64,000 bases of DNA from Torymus aiolomorphi (GCA_036365515.1 CM070874.1:23672209-23736208), one strand, 5' to 3'; shown: positions 23,467-36,013, counted from the stretch's first letter. The notes: a model not told the origin generated them from the letters alone. Numbers and translations: made by a program.

Positions 23467-23566
23467 CATTGGCATCCCTTGTGGGGAACAAGTATTAATT
23501 TTGTGGAGCAATTTAAGTGAAGGATTAGAGTGGTAGGAAGTAAGAATTGTACACACACATATATAT

Positions 23567-25497
23567 GGGAGCGTCCAGCAGAAACGGGCCACCGAGCGCG
23601 CGCGGTGCCTTTTTTCGCGTAAAAGGCGCTCTGTTTAACTCGCTCATAATCGTATGCTGCGTCTTTGAAAAAAAAAACCAAGGACCTATATCGATAGATT
23701 TTTTTCTGCTCTTTCCAATTGCGCGATTGTTTTTATTGCGAAACGCGTTCTTCCGGACGAAAACTCGAGTTGAATATTGAAAGCCATATTTCTCAAAGTA
23801 TATCATGTTTTTTTTTCAAAATAAACTACACCATTGGAATGTACAACTCTTAAGCTTCAAAACCCTATCTTGGAGAAGTTGGAGAAATAAAGGGTTTAAA
23901 AGTAACAACATGAAAAAGGCAGCGCCGAGGGTCCGCGCCAGCCCCTCGCGCCCGTGCGTACGGCCCATTTAAGTGCACGCTCTATTCAATTCGCTAATAA
24001 TCGTGTACTAAGTCTCTGAAAAAAGAACTAAGGACATATATCGATAGATTTTTTCTTGCTCTTTCCAATGGTGCTATTATTTTTATTCCGAAATGCTTCC
24101 TTCTAGTTGAAAATTCCATTTGAATGTTTAAACTCTATTTTTTCAATAAAATATCAGTCTTTTCTTCAAAATGAATTATATTCTTCAAAAGTACAAGTCT
24201 TAAACTATAAAATATTATATTTTTAAGTTGAAACATGAAAAGTTCAAAAATAGTAAGATCAAAAAGACAGCGGCTGCCCGAACTTTTTACGCTATGCTCA
24301 AGGGCGCATTAATACACGCGATGTGCTATTTCGCCCTTTCTTTTTTGTAAATATAAAATGTTTTGTAACTTACAATGCCAATGCGTGGACATAATTTTGT
24401 GGATCTAGTTGTAACAGTTAGTATAATATTACAATGAACTTTGTTCATTTATATAACAAAATTTGAAAAACATAATATATTAAACATAAAAATATCCATG
24501 AACGCATTGAAAGCAGTGAAACAGAAATTTAAAATAACCTTATAGATTGTTTAATCTGGCATAACAATATTACCTTTTCCTTTAAATTCTAATTTTTTTA
24601 CATTTTTTTGATTTTATAAGAATTGTCCTTTTTGCGACATCCGCTTCTTTCTTTGTTTGAGTTTTAAGTACTTTTTCTTTTTTGATCGGTGGATATAATT
24701 GAGAATCTTCTGACGCTGAAAATCTTTTAAGTTCTAACTTTTTGGCATCATTTAATAATTTAATACAATGAAACAATTGAGTTCCAGGTATTGTCTTAGC
24801 TGAGGCTAGCCTGTTTTATAGCTTTTCTGTAGCCTTTAAGTAATCGTCTTTTGATGAAAAAAAGCACTCAATTAAGCCCGCGGGGTGATGTTTTTCATTG
24901 AAGGTAGCGCGCTTGGTGCTTGCCATCTAGCGGGCACTTCGGGTACTAATCCCGAACAGAAGCATTTCGGAATAAAAATAATAGCACCATTGGAAAGAGC
25001 AGGAAAAAATCTATCGATATATGACCTTAGTTCTTTTTTCAGAGACTTGGTACACGATTATTAGCGAATTGAATAGAGCGTGCACTTAAACGTGCCGTAC
25101 GCACGGGCGCGAGGGGCTCGCGCGGACCCTCGGCGCTGTCTTTTTCATGTTGATACTTTTAAATCCTTTATTTCTCCAACTTCTCCAAGATAGGGTTTTG
25201 AAGCTTAAGAGTTGTACTTTCCAATGGTGTAGTTTATTTTGAAAAAAAAAAAACATGATATACTTTGAGAAAAATGGCTTTCAATATTCAACTCGAGTTC
25301 TCGTCCGGAAGAAAGCGTTTCGCAATAAAAACAATGGCACCATTGGAAAGAACAGGAAAAAATCTATCGATATAGGTCCTTGGTTTTTTTTTCAAAGACG
25401 CAGCATACGATTATGAACGAGTTAAACAGAGCGCCTTTTACGCGAAAAAAGGCACCGCGCGCGCTCGGTGGCCCGTTTCTGCTGGACCCCCCATATA
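23567..25497. mobile_element. Long-TIR element, possible Mutator-like fold-back
   Basis: Arms of about 550 bp: left from GTCCAGCAGAAACGGGCC (23576), right ending GGCCCGTTTCTGCTGGAC (about 25487). Each arm has two related ~350-bp subunits sharing ATATCGATAGATTTTTTC. Both ends abut ATATATATGG, a possible 9-10 bp target duplication, though the sequence is simple. The centre (24300-24960) is unique and AT-rich; a 64-codon Lys-rich minus-strand frame at 24776-24582 is unremarkable. No transposase seen. Confidence 0.65.
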
Positions 25498-25680
25498 TAT
25501 ATGGAGTAGTCTTTAAATGCAATAGTTAAAATCCGAATGTAGATGAGAAGCCTACGTGATTTCATTTAATTTCATCTTGTAAAATTTAATAAAATTGATA
25601 CGTAAATTGAGCATAGTTTATGATGATGAATAAATAAAGAATGAGATTAGTGATACAACTTACAAGGAAAGAATACTTCG

Positions 25681-26590
25681 TGTCCGCCTCCGATTTTCAT
25701 GGAATTTCGCATACGAGTAGAGTGTCAAAAAATATTCGACACGTATTTTTTTTTATCTATGGAAAAACATATCTAAGGGGTGAAAACCGCCCTTAAAGTT
25801 CACCCCCAAAAACCGTTTTTTTTAATATCTCAAGATGGAATCGGAATTTTTTAATAAATCCAACACCTAGATTTCTTATGAAAAGTCGAGTTTTTCGGCA
25901 CAGTTTTAATGCTGGGGGTTGCATCCCCTATTTTTTATAAGGGTAAATATGATATTTTCCCTCGTATCTTTGATACAACAATGTTTTAATGAGCTAAATT
26001 TGATTGAAAATTGCAAAGCTATAAAGGAAGTTGAAAATTATAGTTGACCTGTTTCGAGATTTAAAAATAAGAACACGTTGACGGGGTGAATCACCCCTAA
26101 TTTAATTAATCACCTTTTTGTTAGTGTCTGACTCCGATTTTCATGAAACTTTGCAACTGGTTAGAGCATCGAAAAATATTTGACACGTATTTTTTTTTAT
26201 CTGTGAAGAAAGATATCTGGGGGTGAAAACCACCATTAAAGTTCACCCCCAAAAACAGTTTTTTTTTAATATCTCGAGATGGAATCGGTTTTTTTAATGA
26301 AACCAACAAATATTTGTTTCTTATAAAAAGACAAGTATTTGGACACAGTTTTAATGATAAGGGGTTGCACGCCCTATTTTTATGGGATAAATATAATTGT
26401 TTTCACCCTGTTTTTAAAATAACAAAGTTTTGACGAGCCATATTTGATTAAAAAATGCCATGTTGTAAAGAAAATTAAAAATTATAGTAAAAAAATAAAA
26501 ATTATTGACCTGTTTTGAGGTTTAAACAAAACACATAGAAGGGGTGAGCTACCCCTACTTTAGTTATTTATCTTTTAGTGACTAAAAAAA
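25681..26590 (+). repeat. Left terminal arm of the pogo-like element
   Basis: Two tandem ~440-bp units (start 25681 and about 26119). Each carries GACACGTATTTTTTTTTATC, TCTGGGGGTGAAAACC-like and GGGGTGAATCACCCCTAA-like blocks; the latter are self-complementary. It is matched in inverted orientation at the far end. Confidence 0.8.
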
Positions 26591-28020
26591 ATTGATCAGA
26601 AGAGTATTTTTGATTTTTAAGTTTGAGATGCTTATTTCAAATCATATTTTACGTGAAATACTAAAATTGACTACTAAAATTTAATACATTAAATGAAAAT
26701 TTGCAAGAAAATTTTTATCGATTATTTTTTTTTGTTTATGAAATTAATGATAAAATTATTTATAAACAAAGCATTTTTCTGGGTAAAATTCTATTAAAAA
26801 TTCATCTTTTTTTATATTATATCAGGATAATATTTCATTTCCCGTATTGATACTTGTATTGTTGATGTCATAAAAATTTAAGTTTTTTTTATCAACGAAG
26901 GTTTCATTCTTACCGAAATATGCAATATAATTATAATTATATTAAATTTACATTACAATTTTCAATGTCATCACACTTCTACGAATATTTTTTTCACGAC
27001 GACATTTGCAAAAATATTGGAAAGTTAAAAATAAACTTTGAACACGAGATAATTCTCGAGTAAACAAGAGATATTTTTATTCGACAGTGGTCAGTTTGTA
27101 GTGTTTCTTTGTGTATTGACTACGCGCTAGTTTCTAAACTGATTACATATTGTTGATGTTTATACAATTGTTTAAATTAATATAATTATACATTTTATTA
27201 TATACTCTTAAAAAAAAAATTTTAAATTACGCATTGAGGATACAGAAAATATATAATTAAAAATGGCTTGTAAGTATTGCTATTTTATTTCTAGTCATAT
27301 GGGCGAAACGTTTAAACAAATAAGAACTTTCTTGAAAAAAATTAAATAGTTTAAATATTAAAATGATATCTAAAGTCAAATAGTAAGTTTGATTAAAAGA
27401 AGTGATATAATGTAAATAGGATTATTATAAAAACGTAAAATAAAATAATGATTCTAATAATGTTCAATTTATTAATATAACCATGATAAGAAGAATATTT
27501 GTAAAACAACATCGACTGGTTCTCATTTTTTTTCTAGAGTTAATAGAATTTATAATATTTATTATATACATAAATATCATATCATGATATATTAATAAAT
27601 TTTTCGTTTGCCTTTTATTGAGTGTATGTTAAATAATTACAATTATCTAAAAAAGTCCTCAAATTTTTCAAACCAAATATCTCACAGATACTATAACAAA
27701 AATGATCCACAAAATTTCTGAAAATTATCTCCGTACAAATCGAAGGACTGAAGTCGAGATTATATCAAATAAATGTTTACAAATTAATTTTTTAATTAAA
27801 ACACGTGGTGGCCATTCGTAATCAGATTACGAATAAAACGTGAAATAACATAGCCATCAATTTTAATAAAGGGGATAAAATTATGAAATATCTGAAATAA
27901 ACGTAAGTTCAATTGACGTTCATGAAAATAAAATAAAGTTATTTTAAGTAAAATAATAATAATAGAATAAATAATCTACGGCTGTTGCTTGAACGTCATT
28001 GCCTTAAATAAAATTAAAAA
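26591..28020. other. AT-rich 5' region of the pogo-like element
   Basis: About 1.4 kb of very AT-rich sequence without reading frames between the left arm and the transposase. By position it should hold the transposase promoter, but no convincing TATA/initiator pair was picked out. Confidence 0.45.
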
Positions 28021-29447
28021 ATGGCTATTAATCCAACGGTTGTAATATCTTTATTATCTATAATCTTTAATCCTAACAATGTTAAAATTGAAGAATCACT
28101 AGCTAACGAACAAGAGATAACTTTATATTATGTAATAGAAAATATAATAAAGGAGAGTGTAAATTACAATTTACATACAGAAGATGAATATACTTTACTT
28201 TTTGAAGATGACTAAAGTGATACACTTCCACAAGATATTGAAGAAGAGGATGAATTAAATAAGGATTATGCAGAGGTTCCTGCTTGTTTACCGAATGAAG
28301 AAGATGTAGACTTTGAATATAAGAAACAGGCAGTGCAGTATTGGCAAAGTAGAAAAAGAAAGCCATTATCCTTGACAAGTGTACAATCGAAGTATAGACA
28401 AGTTACTTCCGATCATCAATTGCGACGGTGGAAATTACAAATTGAAGCAGGGGTACCAGAAAAACTATTCTATATGGAATAACAACTTATGTATTACAAA
28501 AAGTTAAAGAAGCGATAGAATCAAAAATGACTCTGCATCATATTGATATAAAAAGATGGGCTCTCGTAAAGAAAGCAGAACTAGATATTCCGTGGTTTAA
28601 AGCTTCACATAGATGGATACAAATATTAAAAAAAAAACATCACATTATTTCACGTGAAATAACAAAATTTATTACTATGTGTTCTACACAGAAGGCAATA
28701 GAAGTAGAACAACACAAAGAAAATTTTGTTAACGATGTCAAAAATCTCATTAAAGTACATGGTGCTCAAAACGTTTACAATTTTGATCAAAGTGGGTTCA
28801 ATTTAGAGATATATAGTGGTCGCACTCTTTGTTATGAGCGGATTAAAAATGTAGAAAACATCGTTCAGTCGTTATCTTCTACAACACATAGTTACACTAT
28901 TCAACCAACAATATCAGCAGAGGGACAGCTTATGTTCCCGTTATTTATAGTTTTGAAAGAGACTCATGGGCAATTTGGATCTAAAGTAATGAAAACTTTA
29001 TTAAAACCAGAAAATATATACGTAGAAGCATCAGCGTCCGGTAAATTACCCAAGGAACGATTTCAAATTTGGATTCAAAATGTATTTTTGATTCACAGTG
29101 GGAATTCACCTATACTGCTATTAGATTCATGGAGTTGACAATGTGAAATCGCTGTAAAAGAAGCTTTACCGAAAGAATCAAATCTTATATTGAAAACGAT
29201 ACCAAAAGGCACAACTGGTCAGATACAGCCTCTTGATGTATATGGTTTTCGATTATGGAAAAACTCTATAAGAAACTAATCAGACATAACACTTCTTATG
29301 AATTATGATGCTAAATTACACGAGAGAAATAATATAATTAAACTACAATCTCTAACCCATAATCAAATTTCTTCACCAAGATTTCAAAATGTTTTTAAAT
29401 ATGCAGGTATAAAAGTGGACATCTAACGGAAAAACCTCCAAGACATC
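28021..29447 (+). pseudogene. Pogo/Tigger-like transposase, main part
   Basis: Starts at ATG 28021 (MAINPTVVISLL), with a TAA at 28213-28215 and a frameshift near 28450. The DNA-binding part reads DFEYKKQAVQYWQSRKRKPL and then a CENP-B/Tc5-type HTH at 28527 onward (WFKASHRWIQILKKKHHI). The DDE core has NFDQSGFNLE (first Asp, about 28780), LLLDSWS (second Asp, about 29125, followed by TGA) and GQIQPLDVYGFRLWKN (third Asp, about 29220). The product would cut and rejoin the element ends in the nucleus. At 29447 the gene is cut by the BEL/Pao insertion; its end is at 34713-34866. Multiple stops make it a pseudogene. Confidence 0.85.
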
Positions 29448-29732
29448 TGTTTTTTGATGAATGTGGATCATTGGACTGGACGGGTTCAAAGAAAACTGCT
29501 AAGCTTTCGTGTAGAGAATAAGTGTAGATTTATTTGTAGTGCCGTAGTGCCTCGTAGCGTACAGTGCGTTGCTGTCTCTTCTGCCGTCGCGCTTGAACTG
29601 ACGCCGGCCGGCGCTGCGAAGTGCGATCGGCGTGCCTGGTAGTAGGGGGAGCGGTAGAGAGATGCGTGGAGAGCGTGTATGTGTTGCCGGAGTAGGGGAA
29701 TGCTCTCGGCTGATCACGTTGAATCCCGAACA
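29448..29732 (-). repeat. 3' LTR of the BEL/Pao element
   Basis: 285 bp, starting TGTTTTTTGATGAATG and ending CCGAACA on the plus strand. It matches the 5' LTR except for indels: it has about 65 extra bp near 29542-29605 and lacks about 27 bp present near 34627 in the other LTR. Such LTR differences imply an old insertion, or recombination between variants. Confidence 0.9.
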
Positions 29733-30960
29733 TTCCGCCCACCTTCGCCAACTCAATTGATGGGTGACTTGCCCAATGCTCAACATTATCGGAGATGTCG
29801 AGAGGAAGTTCTTCATCCCAACTAACCTTAAGAATCCACAGAGACTGCATAATAATCTTTGCGGTTATTACAACAGGAGCCAACCATCCCATGGGATCGA
29901 AGATTCGAGCGATTCTTGAAAGAATGGTGCATTTTGTAATTGGCGAGTCAGAAGGAGCATCTTCGATATGAAAACTAAACAAGTCTGAGTTAGGTTGCCA
30001 ATCTATACCTAGAATTGGTACAGATGTTTCGGAGGCAAATAAAGCGATTGAATCTGCAGCTAACATGTTAGAAGGTAGAGAAGAGAGTACTTCAGCATTA
30101 TTTGAAGTCCACTTGCGAAGATTAAGATGGCCTTGTTTAAAGAGTTGAATTAACTCATCCTATTAAAGTAAAGCTTCTTCTAACGAATGTGCACCAGATA
30201 GCACAATATCAGAATACATTTCTGAGCGAACAGCTTCAGCTGCGATCGGATAAGTTTTGCCATAATCTTCGGCTAGTCTCAAGAGTGTGCGTATAGCTAG
30301 AAACGGCGAACAGGCGAATCCTTATGTCACTGTGGTTAGTCGATAAACTTTAATGGGTTCACTCTTGTTAAAACGCCATAAAATCGATTGAAAAGGTTGA
30401 TCACATTGTTCGACACCAATTTGTCTGAACATTTTTTCCACGTCAGCTGAAAGTGCGATCTTATACCTACGCCAGGCACAGAGCAAAGCGACGGGATTCT
30501 GAAGAAGATTGGGTCCAACGTGTAGAAGATCGTTGACCGAGACCCCTGTTTTGGTTTTACTCGAACCATTAAACACAGTACGTAATTTGGTAGTTGTACT
30601 GGTTTCCTTCCACGCAGCATGATGTGGTAAGAAGGCTTGACTTTTGTTAGACAACGGATCGAAATACGAGGAAAGTGACATCTGAACTAGGTCAAGGTAC
30701 TCTTTCATAAACTCTGTATAGGCTATTTTGAGTTTCTCATCCTTAGCGAAGTTTGCTTCGAGACGATTGAGTGCGCGTAGTGCGGCAGAATGAGAATTTT
30801 CTAGTTGAGCAGAACTCAACTGATCTCGACTTTTCCAGGGAAGGCTTACTATATATTGCCCTGTTTTATCTTGACGAGTTGTGTTTTGATAGAAATCCTC
30901 GCATGCTTGTTCATCAGGCGAGTAAAATTTTTTGTCATTGACTATCTCATCTGCCCTCCA
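29733..30960 (-). pseudogene. pol: BEL/Pao pol: reverse transcriptase and Pao-type domain, truncated
   Basis: Read on the minus strand from about 30960: QYIVSLPWK (start of the pol domain), HHAAWKETSTTTKLRTVFNG, GVSVNDLLHVGPNL, ADVEKMFRQIGV (RT palm, first catalytic Asp), then LTTVT followed by TAA. The second catalytic box reads YSDIVLSGA where BEL elements have YxDD, so the active site is damaged. Frame 30066-29530 gives LGIDWQPNSDLF and CTILSRIARIFDPMGWLAP, the Pao-type region. The frame ends in the LTR after ELAKVGG, with no RNase H or integrase. Confidence 0.88.
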
Positions 30961-32870
30961 AAAATCTTGATTTCTGGAGTTGACGAAGAGAGGTTACCTG
31001 TTAAAAACCATCCAAGTTTGGAACTAAGTGCTATCGGCTGAAGACTTTGGCCCTTAACAATTTGATTTTCAATGAGTTGCACATAGGCGCTTGCACCGAG
31101 AATAATATCGATGCGTGATGGTTCAAAATTCGTGGGATCTGCTAGCTGCAGCCCTCTCAAGTATTCGAAATTAGTATTACCACCTACGACGGGAGGCTTA
31201 TACGAAGATAATCTTGGTAAGATTATGGTATCCTCTTCTAGAGAATAAGTTGGATCAAAATGATGTTGTATAGTAAGACAAGCTACCTTCGAAGACACGG
31301 CAGCTGTCTTTTCTCCTAAACCTTGAATGTGCGTGTGACTAGTTCTACAATCTAGTGAGAGCAAGTTACACAAAGCTTGTGTAACAAGTGAGATTTGAGA
31401 TCCGGGGTCGATAAGCGTGCGGACTTGAATTTTGGTTCCGTTAGGACCAAGGGTGTTAACCCTAGCGGTCTCTAAAAGTACTCCTGTACATTTAGTACTT
31501 TCTCCGCGATTAAGGGAGACTGCTTGATGAGCAGATTGAATGTCTTTTGAAATGACAAGATTGCCACAGTTTGGGCTAGGGGTGCTGGACACAGAGTCAA
31601 TCAGATCAGTCTGCGATGAACTGATTACTTGATTGCTGTCAGTGTGCACCAGAGTGTGATGCTTAGCTTTGCAAAGAAAGCATCGATACGTGGAAGTACA
31701 ATTTTCAACGTTGTGCTTTCCTAAACAATTGAAGCAAAGATTAGAAGATATTATCAATTCCTTTCGTTCAGGAATCGTTTTATTGAGAAATCGTTCACAT
31801 CTATTTGTAAAATGATGTTGATTACAAATCGAACATTTCCTCTTTGCTGGGTTCGAAGATGAGGTTTGAAGCGAATAAACCGACTGAGCATTGTCATGCT
31901 CTGATTTACGAGGTTTTGAATTGGTGGATTGAGCTTTTGAATTATTTGTTGAAGACAATCTAGTGCCAGCTTTTATGGCCTCTAGAGTGAGGGTTTGACT
32001 TCGAAGAAAGGCTTGAAGATGTTCCAATGTGGGTGGATCATCACTATCACCAAGATGTCTTTCCCATTCTTTACGAGTATTCAAATCAAGCTGCTTAAGT
32101 GAGAAATGTACCATCAGATCACTACCTAAAGAATCCGCTCTATTAAGGGATGTTAGACTAGCTACAGGGTTGTAAAGTTCCCTGTAAATACGTTTAATTT
32201 CCGAAGAAGAGGGTTTGACTGAGAAGATTTCTGAAACGTGAGAGCCAACAATACGACGTTGATTTTCGTAATATTCGATTAAAGCTGTCCAGGCTCGTTC
32301 ATAATTATCACCTGAGATAGGGAGAGATTTAATTTTCTCAAGTACCTCACCAGTGAGGTGAGTGCGAAGATAATGCAATTTCAAGACAGGCGTTAAGTCT
32401 TCGCGACGATCTATGACTGAACGAAAGACATCTCTAAAATTCTCCCAATCAGCGAATTTGCCTGAAAATTTAGGTAAATCTATTTTTGGCAAAGATTGAA
32501 ACGAAGTATTAGCATGAAGTGGGGACTTGGGTGGAACCAGAACTTCAGTTTGCTTAGAGGATCCTGGCGCAAAGCTTTATTCTTCTAAACTTTACAAGTA
32601 ATTTAAAAACTCACCCTTTCGATCATAGAAAGTGTCTTCAACTAAGTCAAACATATTAATTTTGAAGTAATCATGCTGCAAATCGCAAGATTGGAGGTAT
32701 AAGATCTTCTCGTGATTTATCTTAAAGGCATTGTAATTCTCCTCAAGACCGGTTAAACGAGCCTTGGCGTTACCCTTATTCATTTGATCTTTACCTTTAG
32801 ATTTGAAGTTTTGAAAAGAACTATTAATTCTAGCTTGGAGTAACAACTGTCTAGTATGTAGTCCCTCCAT
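30942..32870 (-). pseudogene. gag: BEL/Pao gag-protease
   Basis: ATG at 32870 (MEGLHTRQLLLQARINSS) begins the coiled N-terminal gag part. A frameshift near 32580 leads into a 516-codon frame (32492-30942). It contains LPKFSGKFADWENFRDVF (DUF1759 gag core), then zinc fingers CSICNQHHFTNRC, CFNCLGKHNVENC and CFLCKAKHHTLVH, then a retropepsin-like DUF1758 domain with VRTLIDPGSQISLV (D-P-G-S, acceptable in BEL elements) and IDIILGASAYVQLI. It makes the nucleocapsid and processes the polyprotein. This is the best-preserved long frame in the window. Confidence 0.92.
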
Positions 32871-34444
32871 TTTGAGATCAAGTTAATTAGACTAGTAACA
32901 AATTTGACTATTTAACCTTTGGTATTGAGTTAACTATTCTTGCCCACTCGAGAGTAGAACAAGAAATAGTGAGAGTTATTACATCTAAGTCTTAACCTAG
33001 GTTATAATACTTATGCTAGTATGAACATAAATGCGCTTGAAGATGCAACATTGAGTGCATCTGTTAACGTTCCCACGGTGAATCAGCTGATGATCCACAG
33101 CGTTGACTGCACGAAGTGAAGTTACTGCAAACGTTGTATTCAACAATCCTTGAGCGTGGTCAGCAGCTGGATCAGGAATGTATCCAGATGTAGATCAGCA
33201 GTCGAATTTGAAATCGAGATGTTGTATCAGCAGGCAGCGATAAAACTGCAAGTTCCAATAATATAAGTAGTGGCTAAGACAAAAAATTGCATTCAATTTC
33301 CTCAAGAGTAGTTCAATATTACAAATTAAATTTATAATAAACTCAAAATCAATTAACTTGTACTAATCTCAAATAAAGCCTACTCAATTTTAATTTAAGT
33401 AATTTGACTAAATAGAGATCATTAAATTCTCATTAAATGTAATAAATGTACTTGATTGGCTAGACGATCGTTGCAAAATTTAATTTAAACAAATTGGAAC
33501 GATAAGTATGTCCAAGTATTAGGACGAGGCATCCGAGCGCAATTAGATCGGCGTTGGATGCGAAGAAGATGGACTCGTCCGAGTACAGCTTCGTTCCGTT
33601 GATGCGCGCCCCCTGTGGCGAATGATGGACTCGTCCGTCTTCTAATCCTTCTGGCGATGACGTATGCGATGTCCCGGACGTAGCGCGTCCTGATTGTCGT
33701 CTTCTTGTAGACGATCCTCCTGCCCTCGTGGAAAGCTGGCTAAATGAACGGCGAGCGCCGCGCAGCTTGATGCAGTGGCAGCGAGCAGGCTGCACGTGGG
33801 TAATCCTCGACTCGATGAGTGTGAGCTCCGTAACGTGTACGCCGCATGCAGGTAGTCCGTGGCTTGAGTGATGTGGACCCCGTGCGTGTACGCTGCACGC
33901 GGGTTGTCCCTATGTTGGCTCGTGCGAACTCGTTGAATTGTTGTTCTCAATGGCAACGTTTAATTGATCATCGTACGATCGCAATGACTCTTGAGCGGGT
34001 TTTACAACACGCGCTCCACTTAATTGAAGATTGCCACTTGTTACTCTTGGCTGCAACAAGATGGCTGCCGATCACCGTACGAGCGCGGTGACTCTAGAGC
34101 TGGCTTTACAGCGCACGCTCTTGGCGACGTCTTGGAGTCAGTAGACACGCACACTCCAAGGCGTTTTCGCAAATGGAGAGAATAGCAATTGATGTGCTAT
34201 TTCCCCTAGGAAGCCTTAGAAGGTGGCTTCCGAGTACGCGCGACGGCGAGATAAACGAGAGAGAGACAGCAACGCACGCGCGAAGTCGGCACGCGGGCAC
34301 ATGCGGCTTTTACGGCACTCACGACCACGAACACTTTGATGCGTACCTGAAAGAAGTTGGCTATCTCTGCGCCACTCGAGAGTGGACGTAGAAGATAGAA
34401 AGAAATTTCTTCCTCTGCGTGGCCATGATGAAATCCTCCCACGA
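32871..34444 (-). other. BEL/Pao 5' leader
   Basis: About 1.57 kb between the primer site and gag. The half next to the LTR is GC-richer (33500-34440) and has short frames without recognisable domains. It presumably holds the packaging and translation signals of the element RNA. Confidence 0.6.
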
Positions 34445-34461
34445 TCCGGCTCGAAGGACCA
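34445..34461 (-). promoter_or_regulatory. BEL/Pao primer binding site, tRNA-Tyr type
   Basis: Two bases inside the 5' LTR the minus strand reads TGGTCCTTCGAGCCGGA. This is complementary to the 3' end expected for insect tRNA-Tyr (acceptor GGCTCGAAGG-A-CCA), so tRNA-Tyr is the likely primer. The sequence is seen; the tRNA identity is from known tRNA ends. Confidence 0.75.
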
Positions 34462-34463
34462 AA

Positions 34464-34707
34464 AGTTTTTTGATGAATGTGGATCGTTGGACTGGACGGG
34501 TTCAAAGAAAAGTGATAAGCTTTCGTGTAGAGAATAAGTGTAGATTTATTTGTAGTGCCGGCGATGCGAAGTGCGATCGGCGTGCCTGGTAGTAGGAGGG
34601 GCGGTAGAGAGACGCGTGGAGAGCGCTGACTGGCACGGCTCTCTCACGCATGTATGTGTTGCCGGAGTAGGGGAATGCTCTCGGCTGATCACGTTGAATC
34701 CCGAACA
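34464..34707 (-). repeat. 5' LTR of the BEL/Pao element
   Basis: 244 bp, aligned to 29448-29732 end to end apart from the indels noted there. Followed on the plus strand by the second ACATC copy. Confidence 0.9.
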
Positions 34708-34712
34708 ACATC

Positions 34713-34866
34713 AAAATCCAGTAGATTTCTGTTTCCATACTCAAGAGGAACCAATTTGCGACATATGTGGAGGAATTGCAGTCATACGATGTGCATGGTA
34801 TAAAAAGCTATTATGTTTTAAACATTTTTTCACAGATTATCATTATTGTCAAACGTATATTGAATA
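34713..34866 (+). pseudogene. Pogo-like transposase, C-terminal zinc-finger end
   Basis: Immediately after the second ACATC the plus strand reads on with NPVDFCFHTQEEPICDICGG, then IAVIRCAWYKKLLCFKHFF and TDYHYC, ending in TGA-type termination after TYIE at 34866. The Cys/His pattern (C-x2-C ... C ... C-x2-H ... H-x-C) looks like a zinc-binding C-terminal module. It continues the transposase frame interrupted at 29447, showing the BEL element landed in the coding region. Confidence 0.8.
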
Positions 34867-34989
34867 AAATTTGCAAATTCGCCAATTTCTGTAATATTTA
34901 TATATGTTACATTGACAAATCATCACATTGTACAAATTAATAAAAATGAAAAAAAGTTTTCGCTCATAATCTAGTAATAATAATGTTAA

Positions 34990-35922
34990 TAGGAGTAGCC
35001 ACCCCCACTAAAATTAAAATATTTTTTATTTTTTTAACTTTTAATAGTAAATATGAGTCAAAATAAGCATTACAAAATTAAAAATCTAAAGGAATGTTGT
35101 GATTAATTTTTTTTAATCACTAAAAGATAAGTAACTAAATAGGGGTAGCTCACCCCTTCTATGTTTTTTTAAATCTCGAAACAGGTCAACTATAATTTCT
35201 AATTTTCTTTACAACATGGCATTTTTTTACCAAATATGGCTCGTCAAAACTTTATTATTTCAAAAACAGTGTGAAAAAATTATATTTACCCCCATAAAAA
35301 TATGGGGTGCAACCTCTTATCATTAAAACTGTGTCCAAATACTCGTCTTTTTATAAGAAACAAATAGGTGTTGGTTTCATTAAAAAATTCCGATTCCATC
35401 TCGAGATATTAAAAAAAACTGTTTTTAGGGGTGAACTGTAAGGGTGGTTTTCACCCCCAGATGCCTTTCTCCACAGATAAAAAAAAAATACGTGTCAAAT
35501 ATTTTTCGATACTCTAACCAGTTGCAAAGTTTCATGAAAATCGGAGGCAGACACTAACAAAAAGATAATTAATTAAATTAGGAGTAATTCACCCCATCAA
35601 CGTGTTTTTATTTTTAAATCTCGAAACAGGTTAACTATAATTTTCAATTTTTTTTATAACATGGCAATTTTCAATCAAATTTATCTCATTAAAACATTTT
35701 TATATCAAAAATACAAGGGAAAATATCATATTTACCCTTATAAAAAATAGGGGACGCAACCTCCAGCTTTAAAACTGTGCCGAAAAACTCGACTTTTCAT
35801 AAGAAACAAACAGTTGTTGGTTTCATTAAAAAATTCCAATTTCATCTTGAGATATTAAAAAAAGACGGTTTTTGGGGGTGAACTTTAAGGGCGGTTTTCA
35901 CCTCTTAGATATGTTATTGTTA
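34990..35922 (-). repeat. Right terminal arm of the pogo-like element
   Basis: Reverse-complement counterpart of 25681-26590 with both ~440-bp units. The outer unit ends prematurely at about 35922 compared with the left arm. Confidence 0.8.
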
Positions 35923-36013
35923 TGATAAGTTAACGAGTTGACGAAGCACGTTTTTTTCTCGTTGAGAGTCATGTTGTCGTTTCAACGTTCATTCAAAAAC
36001 TGGTGATTGTTAC

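Larger units (their letters stand above)
29448..34707 (-). mobile_element. BEL/Pao LTR retrotransposon, internally deleted
   Basis: 5260 bp, flanked by the 5-bp duplication ACATC (29443-29447 and 34708-34712). Termini are TGTT...AACA. LTRs lie at 29448-29732 and 34464-34707, with gag, protease and RT between them on the minus strand. RNase H and integrase are missing: the pol frame runs straight into the 3' LTR. The copy is therefore defective and must have been mobilised in trans, or was deleted after insertion. Confidence 0.93.
25681..35922 (+). mobile_element. Pogo-like DNA transposon with long duplicated arms
   Basis: The outer arms are inverted copies of each other: 25681-26590 and 34990-35922. 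Each arm consists of two ~440-bp tandem units beginning TGTCTG/TGTCCG-CTCCGATTTTCATG and including CACCCCCAAAAAC and GGGGTTGCA segments. Between them lies a pogo/Tigger-like transposase gene (28021-34866) split by a BEL/Pao element. Removing the BEL element leaves about 5 kb. The right arm lacks the outermost ~75 bp of the left arm and stops where the viral module begins, suggesting truncation. Target duplications could not be identified. Confidence 0.7.

Noticed and set aside
33460..34391. ORFs of 60-111 codons in the BEL leader
   Set aside because: On both strands, no motif, in the untranslated leader.
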